DNA of 64,000 bases from Bacteroidales bacterium (GTDB lineage Bacteria > Bacteroidota > Bacteroidia > Bacteroidales > JAADGE01). The stretch spans positions 1 through 64,000 of the forward strand of contig JAIORQ010000068.1 of assembly GCA_021108035.1 (NCBI GenBank). Reading direction: 5' to 3'. Shown here one piece after another: positions 9,118-19,098 of the stretch; position 1 is the stretch's first letter; each line of letters starts with the position of its first letter. The notes under the pieces were generated by a model that ran no database searches, was not told the origin of the DNA, and was given only the letters and a program-made list of their open reading frames with translations. The position numbers and the translations under genes are program-made.

Positions 9118-9984
9118 TTACTTAACATTCACTTTCACCGTTGAATTTAATATCCACTTTCTTATCAAATCATCATTATGTGTAATATCTGCAATGTAGT
9201 AGAAACTACTTTTAAAGGCATTTGATTCAAAGATTCTTTCTATCATAACATAACCGTCAATATAGTTTGAATGAATAAAATACAGTTTATTATCTCTTGA
9301 AAATAAAAACCCAACATGATTGTATAAGCCGACAAAATAGAGTCCCGGTTTAAGTTTGCTTTCTAAAGATTTATAAAAGTTAAAAATATCATATATTTCA
9401 TAAATTGTGTCTGTATTAAAATACAATAAATTTGAGTCCGGCTCAAATGTTTTAGCTTCATTATGCGGAGCTTGTTGAGCTAATTTATAACGATCTATAT
9501 TCAAGCCCATATGTTTTAATGTTGTAGAAACAAAATATCCGCAGGCAATAACACCTTTATTAGGTGTATTTGTATAGCCGTTGAAATCCCATTCTGTTCC
9601 GTACCAAAAAGGGATAATATTATTTAAAAGGTAATCTGTAAAAATATATCTTGCAGAATCAATAATCTGTTGCTTATCAAAACTATCCTTTGTAGCTAAA
9701 TATTTGTTTTTCAAGTCAATTCTTATTGCCGAGATTGTTTTTTTCAGACTTATGTAATTGCCTTTCGGAAAAAAATTAATGCCTAAAGATGCTGAGTCAA
9801 TAGTATGATTAAAATAATCTTCATCCATAATTAAAGTATCAATTTCAATACTATCCGTTATTGAAAAAATACTATCTTGTTTTAAAGTATCGATCTTATT
9901 CTGTGTATTATTTTCTTGCGAACATGAAATTTGTGAAAAGCTTAAAGACAGAAGTAATGTTAGAAGTATTAGCAGTTTGTCCAT
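9118..9984 (-). CDS. Lipoprotein with NlpC/P60-like fold
   Basis: The N-terminus MDKLLILLTLLLSLSFSQIS followed by CSQ is a lipoprotein signal with lipobox Cys. Around residues 140-225 the chain shows the hallmarks of a papain-like NlpC/P60 or CHAP hydrolase: a Cys at a helix start (GVIACGYFVSTTLKHMGL), then PGLYFVGLYNHVGFLFSR with a His, and a downstream YFIHSNYID segment. This would make it a surface amidase or peptidase, possibly acting on peptidoglycan. The order Cys-His-polar is right, but the family assignment comes from motifs only. It clusters with SPOR-like and transglutaminase-like exported proteins, which fits an envelope-associated role. Confidence 0.6.
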   Translation of the reverse strand: MDKLLILLTLLLSLSFSQISCSQENNTQNKIDTLKQDSIFSITDSIEIDTLIMDEDYFNHTIDSASLGINFFPKGNYISLKKTISAIRIDLKNKYLATKDSFDKQQIIDSARYIFTDYLLNNIIPFWYGTEWDFNGYTNTPNKGVIACGYFVSTTLKHMGLNIDRYKLAQQAPHNEAKTFEPDSNLLYFNTDTIYEIYDIFNFYKSLESKLKPGLYFVGLYNHVGFLFSRDNKLYFIHSNYIDGYVMIERIFESNAFKSSFYYIADITHNDDLIRKWILNSTVKVNVK

Positions 9985-10048
9985 AAAGGTTTAAATTACG
10001 AATGAATATTGATTTTAATTCTTGAATTTGCAATTTTGATTCATATAA

Positions 10049-11296
10049 TTAATGATAATCTCCTTTCAAAATCGAATGAAAATACCATCTCTCACCAACT
10101 TGTTTTAATTTTAGTGCATATTCAGAATTAATTCTATATACTAAATAATTAACTCTGTTTGGATATTCAAAGCTCATTAAATTAAGCAGTCTTCCGGAAT
10201 AATCACCGTTCCATTTAGATAGTATAGTTAACAGTTCATTTGCATTTTCTATTTCATTAAATGATCTAAACTTCTTTTTTGAGAAAACTGTTCTGTTGAA
10301 TTTAGCTAAATCATTATATTTAAAAGAAGATAAACAATATTTTACAGTACTGTTTTTGTCTTTAAGATTTATCTTAATCGGAAGTTTGAATCTATAATCA
10401 TTTGTAACCATTTTATAGGAAACAAATGGTGAATGATCAATGAAAAAATTCAATTGACAGGCACTCTTTGCTTTAATTTTATATTTAAAACTGTATAAAT
10501 TATTATTTTTTGTAAATTCAATCTTCTTTAATTCAGTTCTGCCGCATGTCCCCCAATTATATTTTGCAACAGATATTGAACTTATTTCTTTTTCGGATAT
10601 GAATGAAACATTTAATACTGTGTCTGTAATATTACCGTTCATTGGTTTCAAATCAGTAACATTATAATCTAAAAATCCTCTTTTAATTATAGGATAATCA
10701 ATAAATGTTTGTTCATCAACAACAGGAGACAACAATTGCCATTCCTCATTTTCAGGGTAATGATTATAAATAAAGATATCAGGCGGGCATAAAAAATACC
10801 GCTCATTTCTTCTTTTTGTAAACTTACCCCAACCAACTGCTCCTGCTGCCCAAGTTACATCCAACAAATATTTTTTATTGTTAATTTCAACAGCATTCCA
10901 TGCATGATTAGCAAAAAACGGCATTCCCACTTCACTAATTCTTGTTTTTGCATATCCGCTTAATTTCCAACTTTTAATTCCGGAACTGTCGCAAAGTTCT
11001 TTGAACAAATCAGAATAGTCAGAACATACTCCTTTTTTTCTTGTGAGAGTTTCAATATTGTTCTTATTGTGTGAATAATCAACAGCATATTCAATATTTT
11101 CAGTTATCCAATAGAATATTGCCCTTACTTTATCTTCTTCCTTTTCAAATTTGTCTGTTAAATCATGGGCTAAATGGCCAACTGTATAGTTTTCGATGTA
11201 TTTTACGGTTTTTGCAAATGCATCAATTTCAGAATAATTTTGTGCAAGAATATTAAATTTATAAAAAATTAAAATTAATAATACAAACTTCTTCAT
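10049..11296 (-). CDS. Secreted transglutaminase-like protein
   Basis: The start at 11296 is preferred to one 14 codons upstream because it puts a signal peptide first (MKKFVLLILIFYKFNILAQ). The transglutaminase core is clear: KKGVCSDYSDLFKELCDSSG carries the catalytic Cys, ANHAWNAVEINNKKYLLDVT the catalytic His, and the Asp of LLDVTWA completes the triad. The remaining ~230 residues form a beta-rich domain with TDTVLNVSFISEKEIS, seen in related Bacteroidota proteins after the same core. These enzymes are usually proteases or amide-forming enzymes acting outside the cytoplasm. Substrate unknown. It is transcribed with the surrounding minus-strand exported genes. Confidence 0.85.
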   Translation of the reverse strand: MKKFVLLILIFYKFNILAQNYSEIDAFAKTVKYIENYTVGHLAHDLTDKFEKEEDKVRAIFYWITENIEYAVDYSHNKNNIETLTRKKGVCSDYSDLFKELCDSSGIKSWKLSGYAKTRISEVGMPFFANHAWNAVEINNKKYLLDVTWAAGAVGWGKFTKRRNERYFLCPPDIFIYNHYPENEEWQLLSPVVDEQTFIDYPIIKRGFLDYNVTDLKPMNGNITDTVLNVSFISEKEISSISVAKYNWGTCGRTELKKIEFTKNNNLYSFKYKIKAKSACQLNFFIDHSPFVSYKMVTNDYRFKLPIKINLKDKNSTVKYCLSSFKYNDLAKFNRTVFSKKKFRSFNEIENANELLTILSKWNGDYSGRLLNLMSFEYPNRVNYLVYRINSEYALKLKQVGERWYFHSILKGDYH

Positions 11297-11458
11297 TATA
11301 AGAATAAAATGAAAATAACAGATTGATATTAGCTTCAACTAGCTACAAACCAGCCAAATAAAAGTAATCAAGGCTTTAGTTTAGGTATTCTATGGTATTT
11401 GTATTTAATTCATCTTTTAAGCGGTACTAACCTCTATAAAGCAAATGATCTGCAACTC

Positions 11459-11485
11459 CCTTTTAACGGTTGTAACCGTTTAAAG
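11459..11485. repeat. Perfect-loop hairpin between genes
   Basis: Arms ccttttaacggtt and aaccgtttaaagg (one mismatch) are separated by only two bases. It follows the stop codon of the minus-strand gene at 11487 but has no T-run, so it may be an RNA-stabilising hairpin or a weak terminator. Confidence 0.45.
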
Positions 11486-11486
11486 G

Positions 11487-13940
11487 TTAATTTAGAACTT
11501 TAATTATTAATCCTTCACAAGATTGCATAGTAGACTCTAAAACTATTTGATTTCTGGTTCCGCCTCCTTCTATTAATAAAGCAACTGTGTTTGGCCCTGA
11601 ATAACCTGTATTATGGGCATATAAGAGAATTACATTTTCCTGATCTTCTTTAAGTTCAACAGATATTCTTTTTTTACCTGCAGTCAAAGTATGACCTGAC
11701 AAAATAGTTTCTCCGTTTAGAATTAATGAAACTATGTCACCATCCACAAGTCTGTGGTCATATGCAGAAATTGTCAGATAGCGGCTGTTCACTGTAATTG
11801 TTTTAATATAATTTACCGGTTTTCCTTCAAATGTTTTACGAACATAACTAAAATTATAGCTCTTAGAATAATTATCTTTACTGATATTTTTTTTGTTAAT
11901 TACACTAAAATTTTCACTCTGTATATAGTTTTCTTTGTTTTTGGAGTCTGTTAATCTTATCCTATAATTTTCACTGACTCCAATATTGTTTGGCAGATCA
12001 TAAAAATTGCATTGTTTAGAATCTTTTGAAATTAAACCAAAGGATTTAATAAAAGAATTTCCATTATATAAATCAATTTTAATATTTCCTTCAGAATAAA
12101 ACTTCCATGAAATCTCAATATTTTCACCTTTTTCAATTTCAGATGATGAATTAGGAAAGAAAATTCTTGAATCTGAATTTAATTCAGTAAAACTTTTCGT
12201 AATTTTTTCTTCAGGGACTCCATACTCATATAAAAATTCATCAACAGCAACCTCATTATCAATTTTTTGCCCATATCCGTCAATAGGTAAGCTCAGTTTT
12301 CTGCTATTAGCTTCAAATAAAATCTCTGCTTTATATAATTTCTCTTGAATAGGCTTGAAGCTTATTTCAATATTGCGAGCATAATAATTAATATTATCAG
12401 AACCAATTCTTTTATCAAATGGTTTAAGAGTAAAACTTTTTTCTGAATTAGTATCTGTAAATGAAAATGCACTACTTCCAACTAATTTAACATTAACTTT
12501 TTGTTCACTGTCTCCATAGTTCCTAAACAAGAATTTTAACTTTTTCGTTTTACCTATTTCAACAAAACCAAATTTTTCAGAACTTTGTGTAATTTGAATA
12601 TCAGAAGCCAGTTTTCCTTTACCTAAAAACATAACAACATCTCCTGTTTTATTGCCGTTGACAATCAAACTTCTGAATTGCCTGTTTTCTAATGAGGGAA
12701 AATAATAAAACTTAATAGTTTTTCTTTCTTCCGGACCAAGTGTAAAGTCATTTTCTATACCTTTTTCAAATTGGAAACAATCTGTACATTCTCCATTATC
12801 ATATATTGATTGAAGTTTTACAGAGACATCTACTTCACCTTCGTTTGTTATAGTAATCTCTTTTTCATTACTTCTTCCAATAATAACGTCACCAAAATCG
12901 AGTGTATGTGATGAACCGGGATTTTCATTCCACCCCTTGCTTTTAGAGCTCAAAACCAGTTTTGCAGGTTTAAGTATTTTAAAATTTTCGCTTTTATATG
13001 AGACCTCAGGGTTATTAATATCCCTAATTTCAAAACAAAAATCAATATGTTTTCCTCCAATTTCTTTTGGAATTTTAATAGTATATTCATTCAGTCCTAT
13101 TTTACTTTTCTCATTTGGGTAAAAAGTATGAATAGTTCCTCCGTTCCATAAGTTAATTGATATTTGTATTTTGCTTTCGTAATTACTTTTCCACTTAATT
13201 TTTTCAGATCTGCCGGCAACGATTTGACTATTACTTGACATATTCAATATCTTTAAAGAGTTTGACTCTTTATATTGCATATAAAAATCATCAATATACA
13301 CCCCTTCTTCAGTATCACGATTATCAGAATGAAACCAAAAAACAATCCTAAATTTCAGTTCATCAATATATTCTGTTAAATCAATTACGTCAGATTTTGT
13401 CCACTTTTTTACTTTACTGTCTTTATGAAATAATTCAATGTTATTTCCGTCTTCTGTTTCAAAAAGAACTTTGAAATAGTCATTTCTCTTTCCAACAGGA
13501 TCACCAACTATAGATGGAATTAAGTAATAAAAACTAAATACACATGTATCAAGTTTTTTTGATTCATTAAACCAAGGTGTTTTAAGTTTTGTGTCAAAAT
13601 TTGCCTGATAATGCAACCTCTTTGTTATTAATGAATATGTATAGAATTTCTCATTTATGGCACAGTACAACATCCTTTTACCGCTAAATGATTCTCTCAA
13701 CTTTAAATTTGTTAAATTAGAAACTGCTAAATATTCACTCGCAAAATAATATTCCTCTTTATCTTCTGAAACTACACCCCATCCATCCCCTTCACACGTC
13801 CATTTTTCAGGAATTTTCTTTAAATCTACTATATTAAAATTCTCTTTAAAAACTTGAACTACTTGAGCAGAAACTGATAAATTTATTATTACAATGAGTA
13901 TTAAAAAATAGAAGAATGATCTAGTAGCAAAATGCAACAT
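11487..13940 (-). CDS. Large secreted multidomain adhesin-like protein
   Basis: An 817-residue exported protein. After the signal peptide (FYFLILIVIINLSVSAQ) a jelly-roll region at about 30-230 ends in EEGVYIDDFYMQY, like MAM or choice-of-anchor domains. Two Kre9/KNH-type Ig-like domains follow, one at about 235-330 (AGRSEKIKWKS, IQISINLWNGG) and one at about 600-690 (ISWKFYSEGNIKIDLYNG). Between them are two HYDIN/ASPM-like domains (LDFGDVIIGRSNEKEITITN and FGFVEIGKTKKLKFLFRN). The end carries a beta domain (LTISAYDHRLVDGDIVSLIL) found in other Bacteroidota surface proteins. No T9SS sorting tail is visible. The build suggests a surface binding protein; the ligand is unknown. Confidence 0.75.
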   Translation of the reverse strand: MLHFATRSFFYFLILIVIINLSVSAQVVQVFKENFNIVDLKKIPEKWTCEGDGWGVVSEDKEEYYFASEYLAVSNLTNLKLRESFSGKRMLYCAINEKFYTYSLITKRLHYQANFDTKLKTPWFNESKKLDTCVFSFYYLIPSIVGDPVGKRNDYFKVLFETEDGNNIELFHKDSKVKKWTKSDVIDLTEYIDELKFRIVFWFHSDNRDTEEGVYIDDFYMQYKESNSLKILNMSSNSQIVAGRSEKIKWKSNYESKIQISINLWNGGTIHTFYPNEKSKIGLNEYTIKIPKEIGGKHIDFCFEIRDINNPEVSYKSENFKILKPAKLVLSSKSKGWNENPGSSHTLDFGDVIIGRSNEKEITITNEGEVDVSVKLQSIYDNGECTDCFQFEKGIENDFTLGPEERKTIKFYYFPSLENRQFRSLIVNGNKTGDVVMFLGKGKLASDIQITQSSEKFGFVEIGKTKKLKFLFRNYGDSEQKVNVKLVGSSAFSFTDTNSEKSFTLKPFDKRIGSDNINYYARNIEISFKPIQEKLYKAEILFEANSRKLSLPIDGYGQKIDNEVAVDEFLYEYGVPEEKITKSFTELNSDSRIFFPNSSSEIEKGENIEISWKFYSEGNIKIDLYNGNSFIKSFGLISKDSKQCNFYDLPNNIGVSENYRIRLTDSKNKENYIQSENFSVINKKNISKDNYSKSYNFSYVRKTFEGKPVNYIKTITVNSRYLTISAYDHRLVDGDIVSLILNGETILSGHTLTAGKKRISVELKEDQENVILLYAHNTGYSGPNTVALLIEGGGTRNQIVLESTMQSCEGLIIKVLN

Positions 13941-14003
13941 ATTATTTTAGCTTAATTTTTCATAATTGGAATAACATTATTCCTTTCTTTCAATAATTAT
14001 TTT

Positions 14004-16226
14004 TTATTTATCTGCAGGTTTTAAAATATATTGATATTCACCATCACCAATTTTGTATTTAATTAATCGGTTTTTTAGATTAATATCATTTTTTTCTTTT
14101 ATTTTATTATTTTCAAACATAATTGACTCTTTTCGCTTCAACTCTTCTTCTTTTACTTTTTCTTTAGCATTGTATATTGCTTGTTCTCTTAAATTTTCAT
14201 TGTACTTAATGTTATTTGGGAGTGGCTTTCCACTCATTGCAGCTCCAACTATTAAACCGGGGAGAAGTCCTACAAGACCACCTGCAAGTGCTGCTATAGG
14301 AATTAACTCAGCACCATCAGTTACACCAGCATAAATACCAGTCCCAACAGCACATATTCCAATAGTTGTCCAAAATGGTCCCATTCCACGTTTTTCCTTT
14401 TTAAAATCAGGTCTTATATAATAATCTGACCAATCTAAATCAGATTGGTAGGATACTTGTTTTAAAGAAAGTTTCTTTGCTTGATTAACTATTACAGTTG
14501 TTTTTTTCTTTTCTTTCACAGGTACTTCAAATTTTTCATCTACATAGCCTTCTCTTTTTACAATAACTTCAATATCATCATTTTTTTCAATATTATTTAA
14601 TTCAATATTACCGCTGCCTTTATATTCACCTTCAATATATATTTTTGCATCATTATCTGTCTCAATTGTCAAACTACCAAATCTTTCATTTGGATTGTAT
14701 CCAAAATTATAATTATTAATAGACATTATTGTTGTATTATCATAGTCATAAAGCATATCTGAAAATTTATTCAGCTCTTCTTGACTCTGGTATTTTGATG
14801 CATACTCTAATGATTTAATCATATAATCATTCGAAAAATAATATTTCACGAAACCCTTCCTTTTATTTAAAGAAACAATATTAAGCATAGTCATTCCATT
14901 ATGCTCTTTTATCAGAAAATTTTTATCAGCATTAAATATTTTAAAAAGATTCTTTAGACAACCTTCAGCATCAGATACAACAGCTGTTATCTGCAAATAA
15001 TTTACAGAGATATTTGACTCATTATCAAGAATTAACATATCCATGATGAGTTTCTTATTCTTCATTATTGAATATTCAACCAGTGTAACACCATCAATTA
15101 TTATATCTGATATTATTTTTTTTTCAATACTTCTGTTAATAAATGATCTATCATTATTTTCAATTGCAACTTTAAGTTCCTTTATATAATCTTCCTTAAT
15201 ACTTATCTTTTTATGTTTTATGTCATTATTATTTGGCTTTAAATGTGAAGCAATACAAATAGAAGAATATTTATCAATAATATCACCAGCTACTTCGGAC
15301 ATTAAAATGTGTGCTTCAGCATTATGAGGATTTTGTATTATTCCATCAGATAAAAACTTTTCAGTTGCATTTAATAACTCTTCAAAATTATACTTCTTAT
15401 ATAAAGAGTATTTTCGAAAAGCAATCTTTATATAATCAGGGTCCGTATTATCTACCGTATAATTCAAAGATCCGTTATTTTTTATAAAGCAATCAGGATT
15501 TAACCATTTTGTATCATCGATAGAATAATTATTCTTTATATAATCGTAACAGCATTTACTGAAGTTATATTTTTCAAAGTAGTTTATTTCATCTTTTTCA
15601 GAAATGGAATGCGAAAATGCATTTAAGTAGTTTTTCATTGCTTCGGAATTTTCAACCAACATCTTTTCTTTGATTGGTATTAATTTTGACTCAAGTTCGT
15701 ATCTTAATTGTTTCTCTGCATCCCTCCTTGCTTCTTCAATCTTTTTTTCTCTATTTTCTTTAATAGTCTCCAAAACTGCATCCTTTGTACCTTCTTTTAA
15801 TAATACATCTGCATATTGATTCCCAGTTGATAAATTAACATTATGTTCCTTAAGTTTCCTTTCAAAAAACTTTGTTATTTCATCAATATCTCGTTCTAAT
15901 CTTATTTCATTATCTACTCGAAGAGTTTTACAGGCAGCATCTATTTCTGATTTTTTATATTGATACTCTTTAATTAACTGCTCGGGGCCATGGCTAGGCA
16001 AATTAAAATTTGAGTATCTTTCTAATTTATTTGGTAAATTTTTATTCTTCCTTATAGTTGTCAAAAAATTATCAAAAATTATGGCATCATCAATTGTTTG
16101 ATTTGACACATTAAAATTCTCACGAATAATCCCTCTATATATAGGGTTATTCAAAGGGTGGTCATAAGTTTGAGCATTAAGATTTATTGTTAATAAAATA
16201 AATAAATAAAATAGTAAATGTTTCAT
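14004..16226 (-). CDS. Exported PEGA-domain protein with C-terminal membrane region
   Basis: The ATG at 16226 begins a signal peptide (MKHLLFYLFILLTINLNAQ); an upstream ATG at 16250 would overlap the preceding gene's end. A helical region follows (about 60-200, coiled-coil rich, with ENREKKIEEARRDAEKQL), then a repeat-like helical part resembling ankyrin or TPR units (AHILMSEVAGDII, MTMLNIVSLNKRKG). A PEGA domain at about 520-590 is clear: GSLTIETDNDAKIYIEGEYK and DIEVIVKREGYVDEKFEV. A hydrophobic glycine-rich stretch (about 625-680) suggests membrane insertion. PEGA domains are extracytoplasmic beta modules. It lies directly downstream of the propeller gene at 16247. Role unknown. Confidence 0.75.
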   Translation of the reverse strand: MKHLLFYLFILLTINLNAQTYDHPLNNPIYRGIIRENFNVSNQTIDDAIIFDNFLTTIRKNKNLPNKLERYSNFNLPSHGPEQLIKEYQYKKSEIDAACKTLRVDNEIRLERDIDEITKFFERKLKEHNVNLSTGNQYADVLLKEGTKDAVLETIKENREKKIEEARRDAEKQLRYELESKLIPIKEKMLVENSEAMKNYLNAFSHSISEKDEINYFEKYNFSKCCYDYIKNNYSIDDTKWLNPDCFIKNNGSLNYTVDNTDPDYIKIAFRKYSLYKKYNFEELLNATEKFLSDGIIQNPHNAEAHILMSEVAGDIIDKYSSICIASHLKPNNNDIKHKKISIKEDYIKELKVAIENNDRSFINRSIEKKIISDIIIDGVTLVEYSIMKNKKLIMDMLILDNESNISVNYLQITAVVSDAEGCLKNLFKIFNADKNFLIKEHNGMTMLNIVSLNKRKGFVKYYFSNDYMIKSLEYASKYQSQEELNKFSDMLYDYDNTTIMSINNYNFGYNPNERFGSLTIETDNDAKIYIEGEYKGSGNIELNNIEKNDDIEVIVKREGYVDEKFEVPVKEKKKTTVIVNQAKKLSLKQVSYQSDLDWSDYYIRPDFKKEKRGMGPFWTTIGICAVGTGIYAGVTDGAELIPIAALAGGLVGLLPGLIVGAAMSGKPLPNNIKYNENLREQAIYNAKEKVKEEELKRKESIMFENNKIKEKNDINLKNRLIKYKIGDGEYQYILKPADK

Positions 16227-16246
16227 AATGTTGAGTTTATTGTTAA

Positions 16247-17293
16247 TCAATTAATAGTTTCAATTCGATACATTTCAAGATAACCAAACATTCCCACAAT
16301 AAGATGTTTTTCATCCTTTGTAAATATGGTTTTAGAGTTACCGTGTTTAAATGAATGTTCAAATTCGAATATAGTTTCAGGTTTCTTTAATTTTCCTATT
16401 ACAATATTTTTTATACTTGTATAAGCAAAATAATTTTCTGAAACTGACATACCATAACAACCTTTATTTTTCTCTGCAAATATTTCTGCTTCAATAACAT
16501 TACTATCAATATTATAAATATAGCTTTTTCTCCCATTACATCGTAGTATCGCTATATTTCTTTTATTAATAGAAATATCATATATTGTATTAAGTTTAGG
16601 AGTAGTGTTTATTATTTGACCTGTAGAACAATCTACATTGCGGACAAGTTTCCCGGGATCTTGAGTCATTAAAGCATTTTTTCCATTATTATAAAAAAAG
16701 CATGCACTTGCTAATAGTTTAGCCCCTTCCCATTTGTAACTTTCTGAATTTCTTAATACTTTTTCTCCAATTTTACCGGATAAATGATAAAATCTATTGT
16801 CTCTATATAAATATTCATCATCTGCAATAAACTTATTAGAAATCGAATCATAAATTAAAAATTCTGAAAAAATTGATACATTATCATATTCTTTATAATA
16901 ATCATTAAAAATATATTCAACTTGCTTTCCTGTATTTACATTCCAAATGTAAAACGAATTATATAAACTGTTAATGAATATTAAATGTTTACTGTCTCTG
17001 CTAAAAGTAATACATCCAACATCATCTTTCCACATACCTCCATTTACAGTTTCAAGTTCTATTTTTACTAATTTCTCATTATTTATTTTGTATAATTGCC
17101 TTTTACGTGTTTTGCCGGATACTAATATTATACCTAAATATTTACCATTTGGGCTTATAGCCATTTTTCGCACATGTCCAACCTCCTTTCCCTGAAGTAA
17201 TTCAGTTTCAAATATTTTTTCTAAAGTTATTTGTCCAAGTACTGTAAAAACAGTCACAATAATTATAGATATTGTTAAAATAGTTTTTCTCAT
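16247..17293 (-). CDS. Exported beta-propeller protein
   Basis: The 348-residue product begins with a signal peptide (MRKTILTISIIIVTVFTVLG). Repeated strands such as RKMAISPNGKYLGIILVSG, VGCITFSRDSKHLIFINS, NSFYIWNVNTGKQVEYI and TIFTKDEKHLIVGMFGYLEM are degenerate WD40-type blades. It is less regular than the propeller at 4949 and lacks GH dipeptides. No catalytic motif is seen. It ends four bases into the non-preferred upstream start of the PEGA gene, and the two are probably co-transcribed. Together with that gene it may form an exported scaffold pair. Confidence 0.75.
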   Translation of the reverse strand: MRKTILTISIIIVTVFTVLGQITLEKIFETELLQGKEVGHVRKMAISPNGKYLGIILVSGKTRKRQLYKINNEKLVKIELETVNGGMWKDDVGCITFSRDSKHLIFINSLYNSFYIWNVNTGKQVEYIFNDYYKEYDNVSIFSEFLIYDSISNKFIADDEYLYRDNRFYHLSGKIGEKVLRNSESYKWEGAKLLASACFFYNNGKNALMTQDPGKLVRNVDCSTGQIINTTPKLNTIYDISINKRNIAILRCNGRKSYIYNIDSNVIEAEIFAEKNKGCYGMSVSENYFAYTSIKNIVIGKLKKPETIFEFEHSFKHGNSKTIFTKDEKHLIVGMFGYLEMYRIETIN

Positions 17294-17312
17294 AATAATT
17301 AATTATATAGTT

Positions 17313-17486
17313 TTAATAAATTATAATCGTCTCCAGCTTGTCAGCCTCATCATAAATAAATTTCATCTTCTTACCCTCTTCACTTTTCCATATTTCTTCA
17401 TTTTTCTTTCCAACGTTTAACTTAAATATTAAGCCCAATTCCGAATACTCAATTATTCTGTTTTCTATGTAAAATTTTTCATTCCA
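17313..17486 (-). pseudogene. Third, broken copy of the 19215 family
   Basis: The minus strand reads YIENRIIEYSELGLIFKLNV, then KKNEEIWKSEEGKKMKFIYD, then ADKLETIIIY and a stop. This aligns with the gene at 19215 (RENRIIEYKELGMLFKF ... VKKNEEIWKSGEGRKMKFVY ... DKLETVIIF) but lacks the ~55 residues between FKL and KKNEE. No start codon or upstream part remains. The deletion joins the two halves in frame. Confidence 0.75.
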
Positions 17487-17489
17487 GGT

Positions 17490-18239
17490 TTACATCTCAA
17501 TATATTCGAACCTCAATGTATCTGAATCTTCCGGATTTGAATGCATATAAAAAATAGCATTCATTGGCAATCCCTTTTCATCGTATGTATAATCGTAGTT
17601 ATACAATTCTGAAACATAAATATCTTGAGGAGGATATTGAGGATAAGAATAATGATATATAAATATGGCATAGCCATCTTCCGTTTCAACATCAGAACTT
17701 TGTCCTATGCAATGGTTCGGTTGATACTTCCAGTAATTAATATAATTTGGATTAATAAAAGGTTCCAAAACAGAAAGTGCATTTGTATTTGTGTCATACT
17801 TATAGATGATATTCCCGGAATATTCTCCGTCTCCGCCGTAAAAATCAATTCGTGAGAGATTATCGACTTCATAGAATAATTCTGTAATTCCTGTTATTGA
17901 ATCAGGTAGTGATTTGTAATAAGTTATTTTTATACATTTGCCTTCTTCATTATATTCATAAAGACTATTACCCCAGAATTTTTGATTATTTACGGGTTGT
18001 TGTTTTTCGATATAGAAAGTATCAACATTTCCGTTTAGATTGAAATATATTACTTTGTTGAGAACAGTATCTTGATAAATAAATTCATATTGCAAATTAT
18101 TATTCAGATAAATATACTTTGTTAAGTAGGTTGTATCTGACGATAGATTATCTTCCGAAATTATAATCTCATTTTCTTTTTTGCACGAGAATTGAAATAC
18201 AGCAATTGAAGTAATAAGAACTATAAGTACCTTTTTCAT
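17490..18239 (-). CDS. Lipoprotein, unknown function
   Basis: A 249-residue lipoprotein: MKKVLIVLITSIAVFQFSC with lipobox Cys followed by KKENE, a usual Bacteroidota surface-lipoprotein start. The mature chain is rich in Tyr and Asn and consists of repeated strands such as YIYLNNNLQYEFIYQDTVLN, KCIKITYYKS, GNIIYKYDTNTN and YDYTYDEKGLPMNAIFYMHS. This resembles the YD/RHS-like beta strands often seen in DUF4595-type lipoproteins, but I cannot assign a family firmly. It starts one base after the stop of the fragment at 18241, so it was probably translationally coupled to a full-length copy of that gene. Confidence 0.75.
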   Translation of the reverse strand: MKKVLIVLITSIAVFQFSCKKENEIIISEDNLSSDTTYLTKYIYLNNNLQYEFIYQDTVLNKVIYFNLNGNVDTFYIEKQQPVNNQKFWGNSLYEYNEEGKCIKITYYKSLPDSITGITELFYEVDNLSRIDFYGGDGEYSGNIIYKYDTNTNALSVLEPFINPNYINYWKYQPNHCIGQSSDVETEDGYAIFIYHYSYPQYPPQDIYVSELYNYDYTYDEKGLPMNAIFYMHSNPEDSDTLRFEYIEM

Positions 18240-18240
18240 A

Positions 18241-18429
18241 TCAAAATATTATAATAGTTTCTAACTTGTCAATTTCATCATAAACAAACTTCATCTTCCT
18301 ACCTTTTTTACTTTTCCAAATTTCTTCATTTTTCTTAACTTCTGAAGGTTGTATATTGCCCATTCTAAAATGAATTTGTTCTTTTTCAAGTCCGGGATAA
18401 ATGCTTTTTGATTTATCTCCTTTTATCAC
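18241..18429 (-). pseudogene. Second, N-terminally truncated copy of the 19215 family
   Basis: Its 62 residues match the last 62 of the 154-residue gene at 19215: IKGDKSKSIYPGLEKEQIHF, RMGNIQPSEVKKNEEIWKS, GRKMKFVYDEIDKLETIIIF. The first ~90 residues are absent. The apparent ATG replaces an internal Ile region of the full gene, so independent function is doubtful. The 118 bases upstream (18430-18547) show no coding sequence. Confidence 0.75.
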
Positions 18430-18547
18430 TTGGTTTATTAAATTGAAATAATTGTTACTTTAGAATTTACATCTACTGATATTTTATCCTTAATCTCAAT
18501 TTGCGACTTTGCTTACATGGTTTTTCAGCTATGTTATTCACAAATAT

Positions 18548-19096
18548 TTATTGATCAATTAAGCTTCCTTTATAATATAGTGAAATATCAACACCTCTAG
18601 GATCTTTACCATTAAATGTAATAGTATAATTGTTTTCAACCTTTGTAATACTCAATTCACCATCATAAAATTCATGATATGGTATATCATTCTCATCACC
18701 ATCCGGATGTGTTCGTCTTTCACTCATCTCGCATTCACCTATTATTCCGGCTTCTTCAACTGTATTTTCTAACCATTCAACAGCATTATATGTTCCTTGA
18801 ACATCATTCGATGCTGAAATAATATCTTCAAACCAAAATTCATGTCCTGTTCCACTCTTTCCGGAATTAGAATCATAGTTAATTGTTTTTGAATATAGAG
18901 AAATTGAAAAATAATGTAACTCTCCTGAACTTCCATCATAATCTATTATACCCCAAGACAAATCATAAATTTCTCCATTGTATTCAATTTGGTTTATTTT
19001 AACTTCTTCTTCATCTTCAATATCTTTTTTGCAATCTGAAAAAAATAACAAACTTGCTAATACTGTTAAAACTTGAATGCTTTTTTTAATTTTCAT
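18548..19096 (-). CDS. Lipoprotein, unknown function
   Basis: A 182-residue lipoprotein with MKIKKSIQVLTVLASLLFFSD followed by the lipobox Cys and KKDIEDEEE, the acidic tether typical of exported Bacteroidota lipoproteins. The mature chain is beta-rich and acidic: IEYNGEIYDLSWGIIDYDGS, HYFSISLYSKTINYD, GELSITKVENNYTITFNGKD and IS LYYKGSLI-type strands. It resembles small immunoglobulin-like lipoproteins without an assigned function. It lies downstream of the complete 19215 gene, just as the lipoprotein at 17490 lies downstream of that gene's fragment. Confidence 0.7.
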   Translation of the reverse strand: MKIKKSIQVLTVLASLLFFSDCKKDIEDEEEVKINQIEYNGEIYDLSWGIIDYDGSSGELHYFSISLYSKTINYDSNSGKSGTGHEFWFEDIISASNDVQGTYNAVEWLENTVEEAGIIGECEMSERRTHPDGDENDIPYHEFYDGELSITKVENNYTITFNGKDPRGVDISLYYKGSLIDQ

Positions 19097-19098
19097 AA

